Under the pieces are notes generated by a model. The model searched no databases, was not told the origin of the DNA, and saw nothing but the letters and a program-made list of their open reading frames with translations. The position numbers and the translations under genes were made by a program. Below are positions 51,975 to 60,972 of a stretch of DNA of 64,000 nt, piece by piece. Origin of the DNA: Rhizobium sp. AC27/96 (GTDB lineage Bacteria; Pseudomonadota; Alphaproteobacteria; Rhizobiales; Rhizobiaceae); the NCBI RefSeq assembly GCF_001692325.1, contig NZ_LXKN01000058.1:243971-307970 (forward strand). The letters are read 5' to 3'. How positions within the stretch are numbered: the first letter of the stretch is position 1; the number at the start of each line of letters is the position of its first letter.

Positions 51975-53261
51975 ATGACCGCATCCGCCTATAAGGATCA
52001 TCTCGGACGTCCGATCGTTGCCGTTACCGGGATGGGTATCATCACCTCGCTCGGCCAGGGCCTGCAGGACAATTGGAACGCGCTTTCATCCGGCACGTCC
52101 GGCATCCACAATATCACGCGCTTTCCGACTGATGGGCTTTCCACACGCATCGCCGGCACGGTGGATTTCATCGATATTCCCTCGCCGAATGCCGTCGAAC
52201 GCTCCTTCGCCTTTGCGCGCGAGACGACCATAGAGGCCCTGGCTCAGGCCGGCATATCGGGTGATTTCGATGCGCCGCTGTTTCTCGCTGCGCCGCCCAT
52301 CGAGCCGGAGTGGAATGCCCGCTTCGAGCTTGCCGATCGTTCGCCGCCGGCGGATCACGAGGGCGATGCCTATGAGCGTTTCCTGGCCGCCATGCGCCAG
52401 CGTCCGGACCCGGTTTTCCACGAGGCGGCGCTGTTCGGGGCCATTTCCGAGCGTCTTGCCGATCGTTTCGGCACGCGCGGCCTGCCGGTAACATTGTCGA
52501 CCGCCTGTGCATCCGGCGTGACAGCCATCCAGCTCGGCATCGAGGCGATCCGTCAGGGCCGTACGGCGCGGGCGCTGGTGGTGGCGACCGATGGTTCGCT
52601 CAGCGCCGAGGCGCTGATCCGCTTCTCGCTGCTGTCGGCTCTCTCGACCCAGAACGACCCGCCGACCAAGGCTTCCAAGCCGTTCAGCAAGGATCGCGAC
52701 GGTTTCGTCATCGCCGAAGGTGCGGCGACGCTGGTGCTGGAATCGCTTGAATCAGCGATTGCTCGCGGCGCCAAGATTCTCGGCATCATGAAGGGCGCCG
52801 GCGACAAGGCTGATTCCTTCCATCGCACCCGTTCTTCGCCCGATGGCGGCCCGGCGATCGCCACCATTCGTGCAGCACTGGCGGATGCCGGTATGGACGA
52901 AAGTGATATCGGCTACATCAATGCTCACGGCACGTCGACGCCGGAAAACGACAAGATGGAATATGGCGCCATGTCCGCCGTCTTTGGCGAGCGGCTTCCG
53001 ACCATCCCCGTCTCGTCCAACAAGTCGATGATCGGCCATACGCTGACGGCGGCAGGCGCGGTCGAGGCTGTGTTCTCGCTGCAGACGATGCTGACCGGTA
53101 CGCTGCCGCCGACGATCAACTACAACAACCCCGATCCGTCGATCGTTCTGGACGTGGTGCCGAACAAGAAGCGTGAAAAGCAGGTGAATGCCGTCCTTTC
53201 GAACTCCTTCGGGTTCGGCGGTCAGAACGCCAGCCTTGTCATGGCGCTTGAACCGGCTTAA
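51975..53261 (+). CDS. fabF1XL: Beta-ketoacyl-ACP synthase II of the VLCFA cluster
   Basis: 428 residues. Full catalytic triad visible: Cys178 in STACASG, His in NAHGTSTPEND, and His in KSMIGHT. GFGGQNASLV closes the fold. It condenses malonyl-ACP with the growing acyl chain on AcpXL. It starts 14 bp after fabF2XL, fitting a heterodimer of active and inactive subunits. Confidence 0.92.
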   Translation: MTASAYKDHLGRPIVAVTGMGIITSLGQGLQDNWNALSSGTSGIHNITRFPTDGLSTRIAGTVDFIDIPSPNAVERSFAFARETTIEALAQAGISGDFDAPLFLAAPPIEPEWNARFELADRSPPADHEGDAYERFLAAMRQRPDPVFHEAALFGAISERLADRFGTRGLPVTLSTACASGVTAIQLGIEAIRQGRTARALVVATDGSLSAEALIRFSLLSALSTQNDPPTKASKPFSKDRDGFVIAEGAATLVLESLESAIARGAKILGIMKGAGDKADSFHRTRSSPDGGPAIATIRAALADAGMDESDIGYINAHGTSTPENDKMEYGAMSAVFGERLPTIPVSSNKSMIGHTLTAAGAVEAVFSLQTMLTGTLPPTINYNNPDPSIVLDVVPNKKREKQVNAVLSNSFGFGGQNASLVMALEPA

Positions 53262-53314
53262 TCGGACGTTCGAAGAATAAATAATAATGCGCCCGAGGGG
53301 CGAAGGACTTTGCC

Positions 53315-54343
53315 ATGCGTGCTTTGCAACTGATCGACGACCGCAAACTTGAGATCACCGATCTGCCGGAGCCTGAAGCGCCTGGCGCGGGCGAGGTGAC
53401 GCTGCGCGTCAAGGCCGTCGCGCTCAACCATATCGATGTCTGGGGCTGGCGCGGCATGGCCTTTGCCAAGCGCAAGATGCCGCTGGTGATCGGCGCGGAG
53501 GCCTCTGGCGTGGTCGAGGCGATCGGACCGGGTGTCGCCAACGTCCTGCCGGGGCAGCTCGTGTCGATCTATGGCGCGCAGACCTGCGGCCTTTGCCGCC
53601 ATTGCCGCGAGGGTCGCGACAATCTCTGCGAACATGTCAGCGGTGTGCATGGCTTCCACCTCGATGGCTTTGCGCAGGAGAAAGTCAATCTGCCGGCTCG
53701 CTTGCTCGTTCCGGCACCTCCCGGCGTCGATGCGATCGGCGCAGCGCTTGCGCCTGTCACCTTCGGTACCGTCGAGCACATGCTGTTCGACAATGCCAAG
53801 CTTGAGCCCGGCGAAACGATCCTCGTTCATGCCGGCGGCTCGGGCATCGGCACGGCGGCCATCCAGCTCGCCAAGAAAATCGGCTGCACGGTCATCACCA
53901 CGGTCGGCTCGGACGACAAGATCGAGAAAGCCAAGGCTCTCGGCGCCGATCACGTCATCAATTATCGCACCGACCGCTTTGAAGGCGTTGTGCGCAAGCT
54001 GACGAAGAAAAAGGGCGTCGATGTCGTCTTCGAACATGTCGGCAAGGATACCTGGGCCGGTTCGATGCTGTGCATGAAGCGCGGCGGCCGTCTGGTCACC
54101 TGTGGTTCGACATCGGGCGTCTCGGCCGAAATGAACCTGATGATGCTGTTTCAGCAGCAGTTGAAGCTGTTCGGCTCCTTCGGCTGCCGCATGGAGAACA
54201 TGGCGAACGCCATGCAGAAGATGGCACGTGGCCTCGTTCATCCCGTGATCGACACCGAGGTGAGCTTCAGTGACATCGACCGGGCATTGGAGCGCATGGA
54301 ATCGCGCCAGATCTTCGGCAAGATCATCCTGAAGATGGATTGA
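53315..54343 (+). CDS. adh2XL: Zinc-type alcohol dehydrogenase/enoyl reductase of the VLCFA cluster
   Basis: 342 residues, MDR superfamily. An intact structural-zinc Cys set (CGLCRHCREGRDNLC), the nucleotide-binding HAGGSGIGTAAIQLAKKIG, and an N-terminal GroES-like fold are seen. In this cluster it is thought to reduce enoyl intermediates or act on the omega-1 hydroxyl of the C28 chain; the exact step is unsettled. It overlaps the lpxXL start (TTGA). Confidence 0.88.
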   Translation: MRALQLIDDRKLEITDLPEPEAPGAGEVTLRVKAVALNHIDVWGWRGMAFAKRKMPLVIGAEASGVVEAIGPGVANVLPGQLVSIYGAQTCGLCRHCREGRDNLCEHVSGVHGFHLDGFAQEKVNLPARLLVPAPPGVDAIGAALAPVTFGTVEHMLFDNAKLEPGETILVHAGGSGIGTAAIQLAKKIGCTVITTVGSDDKIEKAKALGADHVINYRTDRFEGVVRKLTKKKGVDVVFEHVGKDTWAGSMLCMKRGGRLVTCGSTSGVSAEMNLMMLFQQQLKLFGSFGCRMENMANAMQKMARGLVHPVIDTEVSFSDIDRALERMESRQIFGKIILKMD

Positions 54344-55281
54344 GCCGCGTGAAGCTTTTCATCACCCGGATCGTTCTTGGGCTTAGGAATTTCCGGCAGT
54401 GGCTGGTGGCGCAGGTCATCTTCGGCTTTCTCAATTTTCTGAAACTGTTTCCCGCTGACGGCGGGATCAATTTTGCCGATTGGCTGACCCGCAAGATCGG
54501 CCCACGCATGCGGCGGCACCAGCTGATGCTGACCAATCTGCGCAATGCCTTCCCCGAGAAGAGCGAGGCCGAGATCGAGGAGATTGCGCTCGCAAGCTGG
54601 GGAAACATGGGGCGGCTGGCGGCGGAATATGTCTTTCTCGATCGGCTTTTCGACTTCGATCCGAATAGTGGCAAGCCCGGCCGCGTCGAGGTTTCGGGCA
54701 TACCGATCTTTCTCGATCTGAGAGACAACCCGCGGCCATTCATTGTCTTTACCGGCCATACCGGCAATTTCGAGCTGCTGCCTGTGGCGGGCGCGGCCTT
54801 CGGTCTGACGGTGACGGTGCTCTTTCGACCGCCGAACAATCCCTATGTCGCCAAGAAGGTCTTCGACTTCCGCGCAAAGCGCATGGGCAATCTCGTGCCA
54901 TCGCATGCGGGGTCGTCTTTCGCGCTGGCCAGGGAGCTCGAGGCAGGGCGTGGTGTCGGGGTGCTGGTCGACCAGAAATTCCGCAAGGGATTGAAAACCC
55001 TGTTCTTCGGCCGGGACGTGAAGACCAATCCGCTTCTGCCGAAGCTCGTGCGCCAGTTCAACTGCGAGGTCTATCCGGCTCGCTGCATCCGCTTGCCTGG
55101 CAATCGCTACAGGCTCGAGATCGAACCGAGGCTGGAAATGCCCCGCAACGAGCTGGGCGGTCTCGATTTGACCGCAACGGCGCAAATGTTGAACGACAAG
55201 GTTGAAAGCTGGGTCAGGGAGCATCCGGAGCAGTGGCTCTGGTATCATGATCGGTGGAATATCAAGAAGACCGTTTTCTAG
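54340..55281 (+). CDS. lpxXL: Lipid A VLCFA acyltransferase
   Basis: 313 residues of the LpxL/HtrB family. The catalytic HX4E motif is TGHTGNFELLP (His near residue 140), and an N-terminal membrane helix is present. It transfers 27-hydroxyoctacosanoate from AcpXL to lipid A. The TTG at 54340 overlaps the upstream stop; GTG 54349 is an alternative start giving 310 residues. Last gene of the cluster. The C28 chain helps membrane stability and survival in host cells. Confidence 0.93.
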   Translation: MSRVKLFITRIVLGLRNFRQWLVAQVIFGFLNFLKLFPADGGINFADWLTRKIGPRMRRHQLMLTNLRNAFPEKSEAEIEEIALASWGNMGRLAAEYVFLDRLFDFDPNSGKPGRVEVSGIPIFLDLRDNPRPFIVFTGHTGNFELLPVAGAAFGLTVTVLFRPPNNPYVAKKVFDFRAKRMGNLVPSHAGSSFALARELEAGRGVGVLVDQKFRKGLKTLFFGRDVKTNPLLPKLVRQFNCEVYPARCIRLPGNRYRLEIEPRLEMPRNELGGLDLTATAQMLNDKVESWVREHPEQWLWYHDRWNIKKTVF

Positions 55282-55491
55282 GTCTTGCTTGCGATCCGCA
55301 GCCTGAGGACATAAGCGCCGTCTCGATCCAGTCTCCATGCAGTCATTGTTCCCGGTAAGCCTTTCATTTCAGAAAGTTCTCCTTTCCGGCGAACTTCCAC
55401 TCAACCCGATTGAAACGGGTTATAAGTCATGTTAATTCACATGACAGAAAGTCTGGTGAGAATGCGGACACCAGACTGAATATCCTTGGGC

Positions 55492-56274
55492 ATGGTAACG
55501 CCGGGAATCGAGGCCTCGGTGTTTGACTATGGTCAGGGACAGGAGGGCAATTTGCTGGCACTCTTTCATGCCTTCTCCATGAAATGTAATCAGATTCAGC
55601 GTGCGATAAAACTTGGCGACGACGAGCTTGTAGCTTCACTCGATAGCGAATTAGAGCCACTTATCGCGGCTATTTTGGCTTATAAAGCCATGAGTCTGCT
55701 TGAAATTTACATGCAGCTACAATTTCTGAACAATCTCATCCGGGAAGAATCGGATGACCGTTCGCGCGTCATGCGCAATTCAGCATCGCTGTCGGTGTTG
55801 ATCGATCGCTATTTCGGCGGCGCAAGTGAGTCGGCGACCGATGTTCTGGTGGCATTTTCGGCCAATAGAGAAGACCGTGACGATCTGTTCGGCTTTGATG
55901 AGGGCAGCGTCCTGAACGACGTCATTCTCAACAGCCTGCCGGATCGGGTCGCCGTGGTTACGCGCGATTATCGGTATCTCTACAGCAATGCGGCGAATTC
56001 GGAGTTTCTGAAGTCGAAGCCGATAGAGCTGGTCGGACGACATATATCGGAATTCGTGGGTTCCGAACAATTCGAAGACAGTGTGAAGAAGAAGCTTGAT
56101 GCCTGCTTTGCGGGCGAAAAGGTAGAATGCCTCTATCCGTCCCATCGTCCGGTCGAGGCCGACAAGGTCTTCCATTGCAGCATGACGCCGCTACGCGCCA
56201 AGGCGGAAATCATCGGCGCGTTGCTTGTCGTGCACGAGGTAAGTGTCGTTCCAGCCAATATGCTGGTGGCCTGA
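55492..56274 (+). CDS. PAS-domain protein with helical N-terminus
   Basis: 260 residues from ATG 55492; an in-frame TTG at 55486 is possible. The N-terminal 120 residues are helical (FHAFSMKCNQIQRAIKLGDDELVASLDSELEPL). A C-terminal PAS domain spans about 145-250 (ILNSLPDRVAVVTRDYRYLYSNAANSEFLKSK). No kinase, GGDEF or HTH output is attached, so it may act as a sensor by protein contact. Single gene. Confidence 0.75.
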   Translation: MVTPGIEASVFDYGQGQEGNLLALFHAFSMKCNQIQRAIKLGDDELVASLDSELEPLIAAILAYKAMSLLEIYMQLQFLNNLIREESDDRSRVMRNSASLSVLIDRYFGGASESATDVLVAFSANREDRDDLFGFDEGSVLNDVILNSLPDRVAVVTRDYRYLYSNAANSEFLKSKPIELVGRHISEFVGSEQFEDSVKKKLDACFAGEKVECLYPSHRPVEADKVFHCSMTPLRAKAEIIGALLVVHEVSVVPANMLVA

Positions 56275-56461
56275 ACTCGCGTTCAGGCCCCAAACAGAAT
56301 TTTTTCAATCGAATCCGCCGTTGAGTGCGGATTCGATTGTTCCTTGTCGACTTGATCTCGATCGGGCTCCGCAACGGTAGCTTGCGGAACACGCTCCATT
56401 GCCGAGCCGTCGTCGCTGCATTCGATGCAATAGCAGCGAAATCTGATCACTCTCGGCGTTT

Positions 56462-57667
56462 TCATGCCGTTGGGCCGTTCCAGCTCACGAAAGGATCGGG
56501 CAGGTTTCGCCAGCGTTCGGGCGTAAAGCGGTCCGCCTTGACGAGGCAGGCGTCGAGTTCCGCGACGATCTGCTCTTCGCTCATGGGATCGGCACCGATA
56601 AACACCAGCTCCTGACGGCGATCGCCCCAGATCGTATCGAGATACGGCGCGAGGGCACGCTTGAATGAGGGATCGCGCGGCCACTGGTCTTGCGGCACGG
56701 CAGCCCACCACAGGCCCATCTTGCTCGTGCGGACAAGTGCTCCCGCCTGACTCATTTCACCGACATAATAAGGGCGCGTAGCAAGCCAGAAGAAACCCTT
56801 GGCGCGAACGACACCCGGCCAGGGGCGATTGAGAAAGGCTTGAAATTTCGTAGGATCGAACGGTTTCTTCGCGCGATAGACGAAGGAGCGTATGCCATAT
56901 TCCTCGGTTTCGGGAACGTGATCCTTGAAGCCGTGCAATTCCTTGTACCAGAGCGGATGCGTTTCGGCGCGATCGATATCGAAACGGCCCGTTCCGAGAA
57001 GCTCGACCGGCTTCACCGCACCGAAATCGGCTTCGATCAGACGTGCATCGGGATTGAGACCGACGATGATCTTGCGGGCGGCATCTCGCTGTTCGGCGGT
57101 GGCGGAGCCGACCTTGTTGAGGATGACGACATCGGCGAATTCGATCTGCTCGACCAGAAGGTCGACGATGGTCCTGTTGTCGCCGTCGCCCGCGGTTTCA
57201 CCACGATCGGCGAGGAAATCTGTCGAGCCATAGTCCGCCAGCAGGTTGGCGGCGTCAACCACCGTGACCATGGTGTCGAGCCGGGCAATGTCGGAGAGGC
57301 TGCTTCCATCCTCGTCACGGAATTCGAAGGTTGTGGCGACGGGCAGGGGCTCGGCGATGCCAGTCGATTCGATCAGCAGATAGTCGAAGCGATCCTGCTC
57401 GGCGAGTTGACGAACCTCTTTCAACAGGTCGTCACGCAGCGTGCAACAGATGCAGCCATTGGTCATTTCAACGAGCTGTTCTTCCGTGCGCGAGAGATTG
57501 GCGCCGCCATCGCGCACCAGTGCGGCGTCAATATTCACCTCGCTCATGTCGTTGACGATGACGGCAACGCGCAGGCCCTGGCGATTGTTGAGAATGTGAT
57601 TGAGCAGCGTCGTCTTGCCGGCGCCGAGGAAACCGGAGAGGACGGTGACCGGGAGCTTCTTGTTCAT
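56462..57667 (-). CDS. COG0523 zinc-type GTPase (ZigA/CobW-like)
   Basis: 401 residues from ATG 57667 (AAAGAGG upstream). Walker A GFLGAGKTT, metal motif CICC, and a CobW C-terminal domain. The promoter carries a perfect Zur-box palindrome (57685-57699), the same architecture as in the znuA-znuC promoter. I therefore read it as a zinc-starvation metallochaperone, not a cobalt one. It lies 82 bp downstream of znuA on the same strand but behind that gene's terminator. Confidence 0.88.
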   Translation of the reverse strand: MNKKLPVTVLSGFLGAGKTTLLNHILNNRQGLRVAVIVNDMSEVNIDAALVRDGGANLSRTEEQLVEMTNGCICCTLRDDLLKEVRQLAEQDRFDYLLIESTGIAEPLPVATTFEFRDEDGSSLSDIARLDTMVTVVDAANLLADYGSTDFLADRGETAGDGDNRTIVDLLVEQIEFADVVILNKVGSATAEQRDAARKIIVGLNPDARLIEADFGAVKPVELLGTGRFDIDRAETHPLWYKELHGFKDHVPETEEYGIRSFVYRAKKPFDPTKFQAFLNRPWPGVVRAKGFFWLATRPYYVGEMSQAGALVRTSKMGLWWAAVPQDQWPRDPSFKRALAPYLDTIWGDRRQELVFIGADPMSEEQIVAELDACLVKADRFTPERWRNLPDPFVSWNGPTA

Positions 57668-57684
57668 GGCAACCTCTTTGTAAT

Positions 57685-57699
57685 GTAATATCATTACAT
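57685..57699. promoter_or_regulatory. Zur box upstream of the COG0523 GTPase gene
   Basis: TGTAAT-ATC-ATTACA, a perfect 6-3-6 palindrome, extended by one more matched base on each side. It lies 18 bp upstream of the ATG and has the same geometry as the two boxes at 58758-58794. Confidence 0.8.
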
Positions 57700-57710
57700 A
57701 TAGTGTTTTG

Positions 57711-57737
57711 AAAAAAAGCGAGCATCTGGCTCGCTTC
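57711..57737 (-). terminator. Rho-independent terminator after znuA
   Basis: AAGCGAGC and GCTCGCTT arms around a 5-nt loop are followed on the minus strand by a long T run. It lies about 13 bp past the znuA stop. Confidence 0.9.
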
Positions 57738-57749
57738 TTCCGGCGATAG

Positions 57750-58733
57750 TCAGCCCTGCGCAGAGAGGCAGGACTTCAGAGAACTTGCGATGCCACGCAT
57801 CAAATCGAAATAGAGATCCGGCCCTTGCGGCAGTGTTGCTGCTTCGGGATCGAGAACGCCCGATTTCGCGGATGTGCCTTCCAGCACCACATTGATGAGC
57901 TTCGGCTCGAATTGCGGCTCGGCGAAAACGCAGGTGGCGCCAAGATCGGCAACCTTGCTGTGAATTTCGGAGACGCGCTGCGCGCCGGGAATGCTTTCCG
58001 GGCTTACCGTGATGGAGCCCGAAACACGCACGCCGTAGCGATTCTCAAAATACTGATAGGCATCGTGGAAGACGATAAAGGGCTTGTCCTTCACCGGCGC
58101 TACCGTCGAGGCGATTTCGGCGTCGAGCGCATCCAGCTTGTCATTCAGCGTCTTCTGGTTCGCTTCATAGGTCAGGGCGTTGGCGGGATCGGCGGCAACA
58201 AGCGAGGTGGTGATCTCGGTCACCATCGCCTTGGCATTGTGCGGATCGAGCCAGAGATGGGTGTCGAATTCGCCGTGATCGTGGTCGTGATCACCATGGG
58301 CGTGCGCGTGATTTTCGCCGGCGGCTGGCTCGTCGCCGTCATCATGCGGCTCGAAGGCGCCGCCTTCGCGGAACTTCAGCTTGGTGATACCGGGCGCCTT
58401 GTCGAGTTCGACGACGGTGGCATTGGAGCCAAGAGAGGTGAGCGGCTTCTCAAGAAAGGCTTCCATGCCGGGGCCGACCCAGAAGATCACCTGCGCCTGC
58501 TGGAGGCTGCGGGCATTGGAAGGCTTTAGCGCATAGGTATGCGGCGAGGCGGCACCGTCGACAATCAGATCCGGTGTGCCAACGCCTTGCATGATGGCGG
58601 CGACAAGCGAGTGGATCGGCTTGATGGAGACGACAACCTTTGGCGCATCTGCTGCGGTCGCGGCGGTGCAGGCAAGCAGGCCGGAAAACAATGCGGAGAC
58701 AGCCAGAGGGAGGAAAGCTTTTGCTGCGTTCAT
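57750..58733 (-). CDS. znuA: Zinc ABC transporter substrate-binding protein
   Basis: 327 residues. Signal peptide ending near ATAADA. The cluster A-I metal-binding fold has VVVSIKPIHSLVAAIM, a His residue in SPHTYALKPS, and a His/Asp-rich loop (ENHAHAHGDHDHDHGEFDTHLW) that marks zinc binders. It captures periplasmic zinc for ZnuBC. Transcribed divergently from znuCB-zur across a promoter with two Zur boxes. Confidence 0.94.
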   Translation of the reverse strand: MNAAKAFLPLAVSALFSGLLACTAATAADAPKVVVSIKPIHSLVAAIMQGVGTPDLIVDGAASPHTYALKPSNARSLQQAQVIFWVGPGMEAFLEKPLTSLGSNATVVELDKAPGITKLKFREGGAFEPHDDGDEPAAGENHAHAHGDHDHDHGEFDTHLWLDPHNAKAMVTEITTSLVAADPANALTYEANQKTLNDKLDALDAEIASTVAPVKDKPFIVFHDAYQYFENRYGVRVSGSITVSPESIPGAQRVSEIHSKVADLGATCVFAEPQFEPKLINVVLEGTSAKSGVLDPEAATLPQGPDLYFDLMRGIASSLKSCLSAQG

Positions 58734-58757
58734 GCGAGAAATGCCCTTGAATGGGTC

Positions 58758-58794
58758 TGTTATGTTATTACATCAATTGCGTTATGCTATAACG
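58758..58794. promoter_or_regulatory. Two Zur boxes in the znuA-znuC divergent promoter
   Basis: Box 1 is TGTTAT-GTT-ATTACA (58758-58772, one mismatch between arms). Box 2 is CGTTAT-GCT-ATAACG (58780-58794, perfect arms). Both have the 6-3-6 layout of the box at 57685-57699. The last gene of the unit encodes a Fur-family protein, the expected Zur. Confidence 0.78.
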
Positions 58795-58833
58795 TGTGCG
58801 ATAGCAGGGCGCAATAGCGCAGTTGGAAATTTC

Positions 58834-59715
58834 ATGCTCTCTTCCATCGATAGCAAGAGCCGGCCCCTGGTGTCGCTCCATGATGTCGGCGTCCGTCGCG
58901 CTGGCCGCTGGCTGGTGCGCGGCGTCGATTTTTCCGTCAGCCGCGGTGAAATCGTCACCCTCATCGGGCCGAACGGCTCCGGCAAATCCACCAGTGCCAA
59001 GGCGGCGATCGGCGTACTGAAGCCGAATGAGGGCCGGGTCGATCGGATCGCGGGCTTGAAGGTCGGCTATGTCCCGCAGAAGCTTGCGATCGACTGGACC
59101 TTGCCGCTCAGCGTGCAGCGCCTGATGACGTTGACGGGACCATTGCCCGACAGCGAATTGCGCGCGGCACTGGAGGCAGTCGGCATTGCGCATCTGGCCA
59201 AGGCCGAGGTGCAGCATCTGTCCGGCGGTGAATTCCAGCGGGCTCTCTTGGCACGCGCCATCGCCCGCAAACCCGATCTGCTCGTCCTCGACGAACCCGT
59301 GCAAGGGGTCGATTTCAATGGTGAGATCGCGCTGTACGATCTTATCAAGTCGATCCGTAATTCTGAAGGGTGCGGCATCCTGCTGATTTCGCATGATCTG
59401 CATGTCGTCATGGCTGAGACAGACACCGTCGTCTGCCTGAATGGCCATGTTTGCTGCCGCGGCACGCCGCAGGCGGTCAGCCAGAGCCCGGAATATGTCA
59501 AGCTGTTCGGCACAAGGGCAGCTCAATCGCTGGCGATCTACAGCCACCATCACGACCACACGCATTTGCCCGATGGCCGCGTGCAGCACGCCGATGGCTC
59601 CATTACCGATCATTGCCATGCAGGCGACGGCCATCATCACGATGATCACGGTGACCATCACCATGACCACGGTGATCATCATCATGATCATGCCGAGGGA
59701 GAGCGCCATGTTTGA
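58834..59715 (+). CDS. znuC: Zinc ABC transporter ATP-binding protein with His-rich tail
   Basis: 293 residues from ATG 58834 (GGAAAT upstream). Walker A GPNGSGKST, signature LSGGEFQRALLARAI, Walker B LLVLDEPVQGVD, and H-loop LISHDLHVV. The last 60 residues are an Asp/His-rich repeat (HHHDDHGDHHHDHGDHHHDH and flanks), which would bind zinc in the cytoplasm. It overlaps znuB by 8 bp. Confidence 0.94.
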   Translation: MLSSIDSKSRPLVSLHDVGVRRAGRWLVRGVDFSVSRGEIVTLIGPNGSGKSTSAKAAIGVLKPNEGRVDRIAGLKVGYVPQKLAIDWTLPLSVQRLMTLTGPLPDSELRAALEAVGIAHLAKAEVQHLSGGEFQRALLARAIARKPDLLVLDEPVQGVDFNGEIALYDLIKSIRNSEGCGILLISHDLHVVMAETDTVVCLNGHVCCRGTPQAVSQSPEYVKLFGTRAAQSLAIYSHHHDHTHLPDGRVQHADGSITDHCHAGDGHHHDDHGDHHHDHGDHHHDHAEGERHV

Positions 59716-60535
59716 CGATTTCTTCCTGCGTGCCATTTTCGCCGGCGTCGGGCTGGCTTTGACCACCGGACCACTCGGCTGCTTCATCATCTGGCGGCGC
59801 ATGGCCTATTTCGGTGATACGATCTCGCATTCGGCGCTGCTCGGCGTGGCGCTGTCGTTGCTTTTCCAGCTTAACCTCACGCTCTCCGTCTTTGCGGTCG
59901 CGGCGCTCGTTTCGATCCTGCTGCTGTTCCTGCAGCGGCGCCAAGCATTGTCGGCCGATGCGCTGCTCGGCATCCTCTCGCATGCGACCCTGGCAATCGG
60001 CCTCGTCATCGTCGCCTTCATGAGCTGGGTGAGGATTGATCTTATCGCCTTCCTGTTCGGCGACATCCTCGCTGTCAGCCAGTCCGATATTCTGGTGATC
60101 TGGGGCGGCGGCATCTTCGTGCTGGCGGCAATCGCCTGGCTGTGGCGGCCGCTGCTGGCCTCGACCGTCAATCCGGAGCTGGCCGAGGCCGAGGGATTGC
60201 GGCCCGAGCGCGCAAAGCTGATCTTCATGCTGCTGATGGCCGTCGTCATCGCCATCGCCATGAAGATCGTCGGCATCCTGCTGATCACCGCGCTGCTGAT
60301 CATCCCCGCTGCCACCGCGCGCCGGTTCGCCGCGACGCCTGAGACGATGGCGATCTTTGCTTCGCTGCTCGGTGCGGTCGCCGTCGTCGGCGGGCTGTTC
60401 GGTTCGCTGCGCTACGACACGCCGTCCGGTCCGTCGATCGTGGTTGCGGCACTCATTCTGTTTATCTTCAGTCTACTGCCCCTGGTTCGCAGGGGCGTTG
60501 CGCCGGCGGCACAACAGAGAGGACAGTCATCATGA
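59708..60535 (+). CDS. znuB: Zinc ABC transporter permease
   Basis: 275 residues from ATG 59708, ABC-3 family, about eight hydrophobic segments. Typical features: GPLGCFIIWRRMAYFGDTISHSALLGVAL, ISHATLAIGLV and KIVGILLITALLIIPAATARRFA. It overlaps znuC by 8 bp and zur by 4 bp, so znuC-znuB-zur is a single unit. Confidence 0.94.
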   Translation: MFDDFFLRAIFAGVGLALTTGPLGCFIIWRRMAYFGDTISHSALLGVALSLLFQLNLTLSVFAVAALVSILLLFLQRRQALSADALLGILSHATLAIGLVIVAFMSWVRIDLIAFLFGDILAVSQSDILVIWGGGIFVLAAIAWLWRPLLASTVNPELAEAEGLRPERAKLIFMLLMAVVIAIAMKIVGILLITALLIIPAATARRFAATPETMAIFASLLGAVAVVGGLFGSLRYDTPSGPSIVVAALILFIFSLLPLVRRGVAPAAQQRGQSS

Positions 60536-60930
60536 CCACTCCGATGCTTACCAAGAACCAGTCGCTCGTCTTCGATATTCTGACCAGGGCGGAAGCGCCG
60601 CTCAGCGCCTACACCATTCTCGACAAGCTGCGCGACCAGGGTTTTCGCGCGCCGCTGCAGGTCTATCGCGCGCTGGACAAGCTGCTGGAATATGGCGTTG
60701 TGCACCGTCTTGAGAGTATCAATTCCTTCGTCGCATGCGCGCATCCGCATGAAGATTGCCATAGCCATGGCCTCGTCGCCTTCGCCATCTGCGAGAGCTG
60801 CGGCCAGGTGATGGAATTCCATGACCATGAGGTGGATCACCGCCTGATGGATTGGCTGAAGTCGCAGAAATTCAAGGCAGAGAAGTCAACCATCGAAATT
60901 CGCGGACATTGCGCGAATTGCACTGCTTGA
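60532..60930 (+). CDS. zur: Zinc uptake regulator, Fur family
   Basis: 132 residues: N-terminal winged HTH (about 5-80, APLQVYRALDKLLEYGVVHRLES), then HPHEDCHSHGLVAFAICESCGQV with the first CxxC, and a second CxxC near the end (GHCANC). These supply the structural zinc site. It represses high-affinity zinc uptake when zinc is plentiful. Location in the znuCB operon and the Zur boxes nearby separate it from Fur and PerR paralogues. Confidence 0.93.
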   Translation: MTTPMLTKNQSLVFDILTRAEAPLSAYTILDKLRDQGFRAPLQVYRALDKLLEYGVVHRLESINSFVACAHPHEDCHSHGLVAFAICESCGQVMEFHDHEVDHRLMDWLKSQKFKAEKSTIEIRGHCANCTA

Positions 60931-60972
60931 ACTCGCAACAATGGCGTTTCGTCAGTTATTTATAAGATATTT

